53,474 nucleotides of DNA. Origin: Chloroflexota bacterium. Its GTDB lineage: Bacteria > Chloroflexota > Dehalococcoidia > JACQUA01. The stretch's first letter is position 1; each line of letters opens with the position of its first letter. The notes under the pieces are model-generated. The model searched no databases and had not been told where the DNA came from. It was given only the letters and a program-made list of their open reading frames with translations. Of this stretch, positions 32,535 to 39,813 are shown piece by piece. Location of the stretch: NCBI GenBank assembly GCA_016210565.1, contig JACQUA010000213.1:1-53474 (forward strand), read 5' to 3'. Both the position numbers and the translations under genes were made by a program.

Positions 32535-34730
32535 ATGGGCATCCAGCATAAAAGGCATCCCTGGTTCATCCCCGAATGGCTGGTAGGCGCCAAAGCCCTG
32601 GGATACAAGCTTGAAAAGTTTCTGGGCGCCGGAGGATTCGGCGCCGTCTATCTGACGACCACCCTCCAGGGTGAGGCAAGAGCCGTCAAGGTGCTGTACC
32701 CTCCCCACTCCCGGACCATTGAAGACCTGTGTAATTGGCAAAGCTGCGCCTCCCGCTTCCTGCGGGAACTGCTGACCACCGCCCAGTGCAACCACCGCAA
32801 CATCGTAAGGATCTACGATACTGGCATGTTCCAATGGCGCTACGAAGCTCCCGAGGGATTGTCGGCGCTCGGCGGAGACTATCTACTGCCTTTCTATGTT
32901 GCCGATTATATCCCGGGCGGCGTGGACCAACGATTGATGAACGCTCAGGCGCTTACGTCTGACGAAATTGTGGAAATAGCCCGGCAGGTTCTGGACGGTC
33001 TTACCGTGTTGCACAGCCTTCACCCCGCGGTGCTTCACCTGGACTTGAACCCGGCCAACATCCGGTTGGCGGAAGGCCCGCGGGCGGTGATCACCGATTT
33101 CGGTGTGGCACGGATTCAGGGCGTAGGCCCGATGGATGCTACCGAAGCAACGGAGTTGCCGGCCATCCATCCAGGCGTTGCCGCCCCGGAGCAATACACC
33201 TGGGAAGAGCCGGATGGGCGCACGGATATTTATCAATTTGGCGCTCTATGCTTTAAGATGCTCACCGGAAAGTTTCCCAGAGAGCTTGCTGAGAGGTTCC
33301 CCAGTAGCAATGAGGTGCTGACTGAGCTGGACCGGAAGGGCGTTCCCGACGCCCTGGCGAATACCGTCAGCCGTTGCCTTGAAATCAGGCGCGAAGACCG
33401 GTTTCCGGATGTGGGCAGTCTGAGGGCGACTCTGCCTTCGACCAGTCCATCGGCTTATGCCAGACTGGTTTCAAGTCTGGCTCAGATCTTTGGGGGCGGC
33501 CGGGGACGACGCAACCGTCCAAGACCCGCGGTGCGCCAGCAGCCCCTCGGGTGGCGAACACTCATCCCGGTGCTTTTCGGAGTTGCTCTCGCCCTAGGAG
33601 CAATTCGTGCCGGGGCGCTGATCTTTCCGCCCCCGCCTGATCCCATCAAGATCACCATGGTCAGCTCCAGCGACAAGAAGGAGTGGACCAATCAGGCCGT
33701 GGCCACTTTCAATGGAGACTCCAGGACCGATCAGCAGCTCCAATTCCAGGGCAGGCCGATCGAGGTCAAGGTACTTCTGGAAGAGGTAGACCCGGGTGTG
33801 TGGGACCATTACCGCTCCGGGACGATGACCACGGATGTTCTTGCTCGCAAAATCCAGCCAACTATCATGTCCCCTGCGGAACGGTCCTGGATCCTGAACC
33901 TGAAGGAAAACTGGCCGGGCAGCAGGTCCATAACCAGCGACGAAGGGTCCGACCTGCTGCGCAGTCCCCTGGTCATAACCATGTGGCGGTCTCGGGCGGA
34001 AGCCCTGGGTTTCTGGCCGGCCGCCAATCAGGATTCCACGTGGGAGCGTCTCCGTGCGCTGGCGTCCAGCACCAACGGCTGGGCCATGGTTGGCCGCCCT
34101 GAGTGGGGCAAGCTGAAATACGGGTATGCCTATGTTGGCCAATCGAACTCGGCCACCTTCACGCAAGTCCTGAACGGAATGAGCGGCCTCCAGAAACGTA
34201 CCGGTCTCACCCTGGACGACGTGCGCGCCGACAATGGCTTCGGCAAGGCGATGGCAGACTTGGAAAAAGCCGATATTCGCATCGCCCAAAAGAGTGAGTG
34301 GCTGCTCAGGTGGATGCGGGAGAGAGGCCCCACTTATCTTGATGCCGTTACCGCCTACGAGCAGGGAGTGATACAACTCAATAGAGAATGGGGACCGGCG
34401 CTGCCTGAGCCGATCGTAGCCGTATATCCCCAGGATGGTACTATTCTGGCCACCCATCCCTTCAGCATTCTTGACGGCGCCCCGTGGGTCGCTCCGGAAC
34501 AAGCAAAAGCGGCGGAAATTTTCTTGAGGTTTCTCCTTTCCAGACCACAGCAGTCCCTGCTCCCCCGGTATGGATTACGTCCCCTGGATGATGCCCTCTC
34601 CCTCGGGTCTCTCTTCGACCGCACCTATGGCGCGAATCCGCAGGCTAATCTCGTCCTGGTGGAAGTTCCTAGCAGTCAAGTCATAAGCTCCGTTGTCAGA
34701 CTGTGGGAGGCGACCAGGGTTGGAAAGTGA
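32535..34730 (+). CDS. Membrane Ser/Thr protein kinase with an extracellular solute-binding-protein domain
   Basis: 731 aa. Kinase domain (about 15-310): glycine loop LGAGGFGAVY, Lys in RAVKVLYPP (about 50), catalytic loop LHLDLNPANI (about 167), ITDFGVAR (about 187) and VAAPEQYTWEEPDG. The conserved Lys after the catalytic Asp is Asn (DLNPAN instead of DLKPxN). A single transmembrane helix (about 341-363, TLIPVLFGVALALGAIRAGA) precedes ~365 outer residues resembling an ABC solute-binding protein (TIMSPAERSWILNLKENWPG; YPQDGTILATHPFSIL; APWVAPEQAKAAEIFLRF). The same fold occurs in the protein at 39814. The domain would sense an extracellular ligand. It lies 99 bp after the FHA gene. Confidence 0.85.
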   Translation: MGIQHKRHPWFIPEWLVGAKALGYKLEKFLGAGGFGAVYLTTTLQGEARAVKVLYPPHSRTIEDLCNWQSCASRFLRELLTTAQCNHRNIVRIYDTGMFQWRYEAPEGLSALGGDYLLPFYVADYIPGGVDQRLMNAQALTSDEIVEIARQVLDGLTVLHSLHPAVLHLDLNPANIRLAEGPRAVITDFGVARIQGVGPMDATEATELPAIHPGVAAPEQYTWEEPDGRTDIYQFGALCFKMLTGKFPRELAERFPSSNEVLTELDRKGVPDALANTVSRCLEIRREDRFPDVGSLRATLPSTSPSAYARLVSSLAQIFGGGRGRRNRPRPAVRQQPLGWRTLIPVLFGVALALGAIRAGALIFPPPPDPIKITMVSSSDKKEWTNQAVATFNGDSRTDQQLQFQGRPIEVKVLLEEVDPGVWDHYRSGTMTTDVLARKIQPTIMSPAERSWILNLKENWPGSRSITSDEGSDLLRSPLVITMWRSRAEALGFWPAANQDSTWERLRALASSTNGWAMVGRPEWGKLKYGYAYVGQSNSATFTQVLNGMSGLQKRTGLTLDDVRADNGFGKAMADLEKADIRIAQKSEWLLRWMRERGPTYLDAVTAYEQGVIQLNREWGPALPEPIVAVYPQDGTILATHPFSILDGAPWVAPEQAKAAEIFLRFLLSRPQQSLLPRYGLRPLDDALSLGSLFDRTYGANPQANLVLVEVPSSQVISSVVRLWEATRVGK

Positions 34731-34951
34731 GCCTCGGGAGCGCCACCGCTTCCGTTGACGCCCCTTCTAATTCCTCTTTCCCACCTTCTCGGCCTCGGTC
34801 TTAGACCCAACTCCACCACTCCTTGCTCCGGCTTAATCGAGAGGCATTTGCTGCGGCCTTCTTCGCCCTCTCAGACAGCCATACCTTCCTTTTGAAGCCC
34901 TCCGCTGTTTGCACCCCCGGCGTTCGTCCGCCCCTTCCTCTGCGCTTTGCC

Positions 34952-35057
34952 TGCAACCAAATTGCAACTGCCTTGCAACTGTTTTTGCAATCGTGCTGTC
35001 TGGCCTGGGACTAAGATGGTGCCGTAATCAGGCTCTTAATAAAAGGAGGTAACGACC
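34952..35057 (+). promoter_or_regulatory. Iteron promoter element, copy 1
   Basis: TGCAAC at 34952, 34963 and 34974, and TGCAA at 34986 (spacing 11, 11, 12 bp), in the core ATTGCAACTGCCTTGCAACT. A conserved tail follows (TGCTGTCTGGCCTGG, CTAAGAT, CCGTAATCAG), then AAAGGAGG and the ATG at 35058. Copies 2 and 3 lie at 37002 and 37302. 34731-34951 holds nothing else. Confidence 0.75.
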
Positions 35058-35605
35058 ATGAAGCTGACCAACGGCCCGGTAGAACCAAAGTCAAATGATC
35101 AGGAACTTGACAGCAAGTCCCAACTGGCGCCAAGCGGCATTATTCCGGCTGATTTATTAAAGGAGGTTTCTAACGTCCATGCTCCCTCTCTCGTTGTTCC
35201 GAGGCCAGAAATCGGCACTGTTGCCGCGCGTGGCCCATTACTGGCTCGCGGAGGAACTATTGTGGAAAGCACTAGGCCCGTCGGGGAGTCTCCGGTCCCC
35301 CCGAAGCATTCCGGCTTCGGAATCTGGGAATCCTCCTGCTGGGTGACGCCCTGGCTGCGGGCATACTTACGTTCAGAAAGACCCCCGAAGAGTAGCCCTG
35401 TCGCCCAGTCTGCGGTCCCCCTGAAGCATTCCGGCTTCGGAATCTGGGAATCCTCCTGCTGGGTGACGCCCTGGCTGCGGGCATACTTACGTTCAGAAAG
35501 ACCCCCGAAGACTCATTGCCTGTCATGATTGTTGGGCTACCCATGTTTTTCGGGATATTCGGGTGGCTAAGGAGAAAGACATGTCGCAAGAAACTGAAGA
35601 AATAA
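35058..35605 (+). pseudogene. Small two-helix membrane protein gene with a frame break and internal 120-bp duplication
   Basis: ATG 35058 with AAAGGAGG opens MKLTNGPVEPKSNDQ, a Pro-rich soluble stretch, and the start frame runs to 35528 (156 aa). From about 35290 another frame gives a much more protein-like product: GPPEAFRLRNLGILLLGDAL then AAGILTFRKTPEDSLPVMIV and GLPMFFGIFGWLRRKTCRKK, two hydrophobic helices with a basic tail, ending TAA 35603-35605. A 120-bp tandem duplication copies the first helix. The original was probably a ~130-aa membrane protein; the start-frame ORF may still be made. Its N-terminus resembles that of the gene at 37403. Confidence 0.55.
35281..35510 (+). repeat. Tandem direct repeat, period 120 bp
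   Basis: 35281-35390 and 35401-35510 are nearly identical (differences at the first bases and at CCCCCGAAG versus CCCCTGAAG). A period of 120 keeps the frame. The repeat encodes a hydrophobic helix in one frame. Confidence 0.85.
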
Positions 35606-36987
35606 TCCACAAAGAGCTTCACCCTGAAGAGAAATTACTCTGGTCCGGCAAACCCCGGCACGGAATCGTCTTTCACCGCGTCAGTATTTTCCTTGTCGTT
35701 TTGACTGTGATCCTTCTTGGATCAGTTGCTGGCGCCGTTCTCTTGCTAAACGACGTAAAAGAGACCATTACGGCCATTGAACATTTTCGTGCCGGGCCGG
35801 TAGCAGGGATTGTCGTTCTAGCTTTATTTGGCAGCTCGTTCGGCGGACTAAGCCTCATCCTTCTCTGGGGCTTCATTTTTAATCCCATACAGAGACGAAG
35901 GACCTCCTACGCCCTGACAGACCGAAGGCTAATAACTATTTCGGGCCTGTTAAATCCGAAAGCAAGGAGCTTCGATTTGTCCTCCATAAACTTCATATCA
36001 TTGACTGAGCCGACACATGGCAAAGCGACAATTATCTTCGGCCAGGTAGACCCTGTTTCCTACGGCCTGACAGACCCTGTGCGAAAGCAAAGGATGCTTA
36101 ACAGTTGGAAATGGTTCGGCTACAGATTTGAGTTGTTCGAGGTCGGATGGCCTGTTTACGACGGAACGCCCCACTCAGCGAGGCACATGGTCGGCAGATT
36201 CGAGCTTATCGAAAATGCCAGAATGGTCTACAACATGCTGCGAGAAGCCACGGACATCAGGGACATCAAGAGACCAAACGACATCAGCGAACCGGGGAAA
36301 ACGGGGCGTTACGATACGCTGCCAGAAGCCATCAGGAGGCCGAGTCTCCTGACCTTTGTCGTGGATGTCTCCGGCTCCATGGACGGCGACAAGCTTGAGC
36401 AGGCGAAGCAGGGGCTGAGGCGCGCTCTGGCCAGCAAGGACCAGAATAACCAGGTCGGGCTCCTTACCTTCAATGACACTATCATAACTCGAATTCCGGT
36501 GGCGCCGCTGACGCAGAACTGCAATGACTTGATGAAGGCGATTGGGGAGATGAAGGCTGGGGGCCAGACCGCGCTCTACGACGCCATCAAAGCCGGTATC
36601 GAGATGACAGACGCCGCGCCGGGAGCGGAGGATGCCGTTCGCGCCGTCGTGGTCCTGACGGACGGCGAGGCGAATGACGGTAAGACGCACCTGGACAACA
36701 TCATCCGGTTGATGTCCCGCGACGGAGTGGCCATCGAGCAGTTCACGGGCTTGACAGGCGACGGAACGGCTGAGGATAAGAAGGGCAGGCGGGTCAACAA
36801 GAAGGACATCATCGGCATCGGGCTGGCCATGCCGACCGGCCACCCGGTCCAGATCTTCTTCATCGGAATCGGAGAAGACGCCGATATGGAGATCGGCCGG
36901 ATTCTGTCCCGGTCCACGGGGGCCGAATTCCAGAGAGTGACCGAAAAGACCTTGGCCAGAGTTCTGGAGGAGTTCAAGTACTTCTAA
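35581..36987 (+). CDS. PH-like membrane protein with cytoplasmic von Willebrand A domain
   Basis: 468 aa from ATG 35581 (TAAGGAG upstream). The N-terminus HKELHPEEKLLWSGKPRHGI is typical of bacterial PH-like (YdbS/YdbT) membrane proteins. Two transmembrane helices (about 34-56 and 75-98) follow, then the PH strands (RRTSYALTDRRLITISGLL). The vWA domain (about 255-465) has the metal site DVSGSM, the threonine in GGQTALYDAI and the aspartate in VVLTDGEAND. Domain order suggests the vWA part is cytoplasmic. The vWA domain closely matches that of the protein at 39814, with shared phrases such as HPVQIFFIGIG. vWA domains bind partner proteins through a metal ion. Confidence 0.85.
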   Translation: MSQETEEIIHKELHPEEKLLWSGKPRHGIVFHRVSIFLVVLTVILLGSVAGAVLLLNDVKETITAIEHFRAGPVAGIVVLALFGSSFGGLSLILLWGFIFNPIQRRRTSYALTDRRLITISGLLNPKARSFDLSSINFISLTEPTHGKATIIFGQVDPVSYGLTDPVRKQRMLNSWKWFGYRFELFEVGWPVYDGTPHSARHMVGRFELIENARMVYNMLREATDIRDIKRPNDISEPGKTGRYDTLPEAIRRPSLLTFVVDVSGSMDGDKLEQAKQGLRRALASKDQNNQVGLLTFNDTIITRIPVAPLTQNCNDLMKAIGEMKAGGQTALYDAIKAGIEMTDAAPGAEDAVRAVVVLTDGEANDGKTHLDNIIRLMSRDGVAIEQFTGLTGDGTAEDKKGRRVNKKDIIGIGLAMPTGHPVQIFFIGIGEDADMEIGRILSRSTGAEFQRVTEKTLARVLEEFKYF

Positions 36988-37001
36988 CGCCTGCCTGTGC
37001 C

Positions 37002-37100
37002 AGCAACTAGATTGCAACTGCCTTGCAACTCTTTTTGCGGTCATGCGGCCCGGCCTCATGGTAGTTTATCGGCTAGATAGTGTATAGAAAGGAGACAACC
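37002..37100 (+). promoter_or_regulatory. Iteron promoter element, copy 2
   Basis: AGCAAC at 37002, TGCAAC at 37013 and 37024, TGC at 37036 (spacing 11, 11, 12). Same core ATTGCAACTGCCTTGCAACT as copy 1. The tail GTCATGCGGCCCGGCCTCATG resembles the other copies. GAAAGGAG precedes the ATG at 37101. Confidence 0.72.
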
Positions 37101-37373
37101 ATGCAAACCCCTCAAGAAGCCTCTATCCCTCAACAGCAACTTGGCTCTGTCCGGGACAACCTCAAGCTCGAAAATCGATTTAAAGGTGGCGCAAGCTGGT
37201 TCTACTGGATTGCGGGACTATCCATGCTCAATACACTGTTCGTTATCATCGGAGCCGGATGGACGTTCTTTATCGGATTGGGCATCACCCAGGTTGTCGA
37301 CACCAAATTGCAACTGCCTTGCAACTGTTTTTGCAATCATGCGGTCTGGCCTGGTCTTAAGATAGCACTGTAA
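37101..37373 (+). CDS. Small membrane protein cut short by iteron copy 3
   Basis: 90 aa. The first ~68 residues (FKGGASWFYWIAGLSMLNTL; FFIGLGITQVVD) match a widespread small membrane protein of unknown function with two or more helices. At about 37305 the gene is joined to copy 3 of the iteron promoter, so the last ~22 residues (KLQLPCNCFCNHAVWPG) are just translated promoter DNA. The full family protein is longer. The join implies recombination between element copies. Confidence 0.6.
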   Translation: MQTPQEASIPQQQLGSVRDNLKLENRFKGGASWFYWIAGLSMLNTLFVIIGAGWTFFIGLGITQVVDTKLQLPCNCFCNHAVWPGLKIAL

Positions 37374-37402
37374 TCAGTTTTGTCAGAAAGGAAGTGACGG
37401 CC
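37302..37402 (+). promoter_or_regulatory. Iteron promoter element, copy 3
   Basis: TGCAAC at 37313 and 37324, TGCAA at 37336, a decayed unit at 37302. It is followed by ATGCGGTCTGGCCTGG, TTAAGATAGCACTGTAATCAG and AAAGGAAG before ATG 37403. It is most similar to copy 1, including the bases around the start codon. It lies inside the preceding ORF. Confidence 0.75.
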
Positions 37403-37579
37403 ATGAAAGTGACCACAGGCTCAGTAGAACAAAAAGCGAGGTCAGGGACCATGGGGCTAGACCGCAATTCGCGCCGCGCAGGCTTGTGCCTCTTCCTTGT
37501 AAGCCTTGTGGCGCTCCCGGCAGCGGCCTGCTCCTTAGCGAAAGGACCGGACCTTGCCAAGGTCTCGCAACCGGTGTAG
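37403..37579 (+). CDS. Small lipoprotein-like peptide, paralogue of the 35058 gene
   Basis: 58 aa. The N-terminus MKVTTGSVEQKARSG parallels MKLTNGPVEPKSNDQ of the 35058 gene. Then come basic residues, a hydrophobic stretch (GLCLFLVSLVALPAAAC) with a lipobox-like LPAAAC, and a short tail (SLAKGPDLAKVSQPV). It could be a lipoprotein or a shortened one-helix version of its paralogue. Confidence 0.5.
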   Translation: MKVTTGSVEQKARSGTMGLDRNSRRAGLCLFLVSLVALPAAACSLAKGPDLAKVSQPV

Positions 37580-37597
37580 CACAAAGGAGGCAGCAAC

Positions 37598-38518
37598 ATG
37601 ATGGACAACGATACTCGCCGCCAGGAATCCAAAGGAAGGGATTCGCGGAAACCCACCGGGGGCATTCCCGACGCGGAGGTCAGGACGAAGGCAAAGCTGG
37701 AAGCGTTGCAGCATCCCGCTACCATGTTTCCGCTCTCGCTGTCCATCATATCGGCAGTCTACCTGGGGATGCTATCGCCGCTCTTCGGCGGCTGGCTTCT
37801 GGCAGCCGGCGTCTGCGCCGTCTCGGCCGTGGCCGCTGTCCGCTCCTACCGCTCCCACTACGCGAAGTCGTTACCCCGCGTAAACCGAGAGATCAGGGAC
37901 CACGAGAAGGAGGAGGAGTCCCGCTCCGAAGAGGTGGAACTCAGTCAGGCGCAGGATGTCCTGCGCAAGGGCTTCTTGAATATCGCGTCTGAGGAAGGGA
38001 CCATGGTGCTGTCCGACCTGGTCACGGAATACGAACAACTGCGGCCGGCCATCGCGGAGCGCCGTCCGGCGGACCCCTTCTCGGTGGCCCTCGTTCCGGC
38101 CCTGGCGGCGGAGACTTATAAACGAGGCCTGGGCGTGCTCTCGGAGGCGCTGGAACTGATAAAAGTAATCCAGACGCCGGGCAAAGAAAAACTGGACAAA
38201 GAAATCGCCGGACTGGAGCAGGAAGCCGGCGTCTCTGAAGACGAGGAGGTCCAGGCGGAGCGGGTCAAACTCCGAAAAGAGCGGTTGGACTCGCTCAAGC
38301 AGCGCCGGGAAATGGTGGAACGGTACCAGTTGTATGTTGACCGGCTGTTCGGCCAGGCCCAGCGCTGCGAGGCGGCGCTCTATAAGACCCGGCTGGAACT
38401 GGCGGCGGTCAGGGCGGGCAGTTCGGGTGCCACCGTGGACGCGGTGGTCCAGGCGTTGCAGAACACGATACATCAGGCAAAGTTGGTGCAGGATGAGCTG
38501 CAGAAACTGGGTTATTAA
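37598..38518 (+). CDS. XpaC-like membrane protein (TelA partner)
   Basis: 306 aa. Two adjacent hydrophobic segments near residues 47-87 (LSLSIISAVYLGMLSPLFGG; GVCAVSAVAAV) anchor a long helical C-terminal part with coiled-coil character (SLKQRREMVERYQLYVDRLF). The layout and its place directly before a TelA gene match the xpaC-telA pairs of Firmicutes (5-bromo-4-chloroindolyl phosphate hydrolysis family). No enzyme motif is visible; a structural or adaptor role at the membrane is likely. AAAGGAGG before the ATG. It ends 15 bp before the TelA gene. Confidence 0.7.
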   Translation: MMDNDTRRQESKGRDSRKPTGGIPDAEVRTKAKLEALQHPATMFPLSLSIISAVYLGMLSPLFGGWLLAAGVCAVSAVAAVRSYRSHYAKSLPRVNREIRDHEKEEESRSEEVELSQAQDVLRKGFLNIASEEGTMVLSDLVTEYEQLRPAIAERRPADPFSVALVPALAAETYKRGLGVLSEALELIKVIQTPGKEKLDKEIAGLEQEAGVSEDEEVQAERVKLRKERLDSLKQRREMVERYQLYVDRLFGQAQRCEAALYKTRLELAAVRAGSSGATVDAVVQALQNTIHQAKLVQDELQKLGY

Positions 38519-38533
38519 AAAAAGGAGGTACCT

Positions 38534-39778
38534 ATGGCAACAGATGAAAACCCCAAACCAGAGGAAGTCAATGTGGACCAGGCCGCGAGCAACACCATCG
38601 AGACCGGCCTGACGCTGGTCAAAGGGCCGGCGCCGCCCAAGGGCTTGTCCGACGAGGAAGTGGAGAAAGTCAGAGGCGAAGCGGCCGCCCTGGTAAAGCA
38701 ACTGGGCGATACCAGCGGCAGCAAGCAGCTGGAAGCCCTGGATAACCTGTCCAACGTCGGCATCCAGACCCAGCGGACCGCCGCCGGTAACCTGGACCTG
38801 CTCAAGGCCAGGGTGGGGACCGTAATCAATCAGGGCGGGTCCGGCCGGGAGATCGGCGATTCCATGCGCGACCTGCGAATCGAACTCGACAAGATCGATC
38901 CGAGTAAGAGCCCCCGAACCGTCTGGGACTGGTTCTACAACATTGTCCCCGTCGGCGGCGGTCGCAACCCGGTGCGCATCCTGCAAAAGATCGCGATGAA
39001 GTATGAGCCGGTCTCGCGCCAGGTGGTTTTGATCGAGACCCGGCTCCGTGAGGGGCGCACCATGCTGGTGCGGGACAACGTGGAGTTGCGCAAGCTTTAC
39101 GAGCAGATCGAGGCGCAACAACCGGCCGTCCAGCGCAGCGCTTACCTCGGCGAACTCCTGATGCAGCAACTGACGGAGCTCTTAGAGCATACTCCGGACG
39201 CCATCAAGCGGGAAAAAATCCGGGGCGCCCTCCACGATGTGGCCATGCGCGTCCAGGACCTGCGGACCATGGAGGAGGTGCATGTCCAGTACTTCGTCAG
39301 CATCGAGATGAGCCGGCAGAACAACAACCGCCTCGGCCAGGCCGTCGACCGGACGTTGACCTTATCCACCAACGTGATAACCGTGGGACTGGCCATCCAG
39401 TCCGCCCTGGTCCGCCAGGAGGCGGTCATGGAGGCTACCCGCCGCACCAGGGAGTTCCTGGGCAAGGTGATCACGGCTAACGCCGCCGCCATAAAAAGGC
39501 ACACCCAGGAGATCGGCGACCTCTACACCCACCCCGTGATTGCCATGGACAAGATCACGCAGGCCCATAACGACTTGATCGAAGCCATGGATATCGCCGA
39601 CGGCCTGCGGACAGAAGGCATCCAGGTCGCCCGGGAGAATATCGCCCGGCTCACCGAGCTATCGGCGAACCTGATGCAGCGGGCCGGCGGGCTCTTGCAG
39701 GAGGCCAAGGGCCAGCCGGGCTCCGCCGAGAAAATGGGCGCTGCGCCGGAGAGGCCGGCCCTGGAGAACAAAGGTTGA
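38534..39778 (+). CDS. TelA/toxic-anion-resistance family protein
   Basis: 414 aa, cytoplasmic and almost wholly helical, the usual size. Family features: YLGELLMQQLTELLEHTPDA, the central GQAVDRTLTLSTNVITVGLA and the C-terminal TRRTREFLGKVITANAAAIK. TelA proteins were named for tellurite resistance and are part of Ter-type envelope and metal-stress systems; the biochemical role is unknown. AAAAGGAGG precedes the ATG. Flanked by XpaC-like and vWA genes on the same strand, so it is probably one transcript. Confidence 0.88.
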   Translation: MATDENPKPEEVNVDQAASNTIETGLTLVKGPAPPKGLSDEEVEKVRGEAAALVKQLGDTSGSKQLEALDNLSNVGIQTQRTAAGNLDLLKARVGTVINQGGSGREIGDSMRDLRIELDKIDPSKSPRTVWDWFYNIVPVGGGRNPVRILQKIAMKYEPVSRQVVLIETRLREGRTMLVRDNVELRKLYEQIEAQQPAVQRSAYLGELLMQQLTELLEHTPDAIKREKIRGALHDVAMRVQDLRTMEEVHVQYFVSIEMSRQNNNRLGQAVDRTLTLSTNVITVGLAIQSALVRQEAVMEATRRTREFLGKVITANAAAIKRHTQEIGDLYTHPVIAMDKITQAHNDLIEAMDIADGLRTEGIQVARENIARLTELSANLMQRAGGLLQEAKGQPGSAEKMGAAPERPALENKG

Positions 39779-39813
39779 AATTAGTTGTCACTACGACATG
39801 AAGGAGAAAAACG

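Noticed and set aside
34952..35000. Replication origin iterons
   Set aside because: The iterons occur three times, each just before a ribosome-binding site and a small gene, and no initiator gene or AT-rich unwinding region is next to them.
37871..39169. Long minus-strand open frame opposite the XpaC and TelA genes (432 codons)
   Set aside because: Spans two real genes and their gap, with leucine/histidine-rich composition and no motif; antisense artefact.
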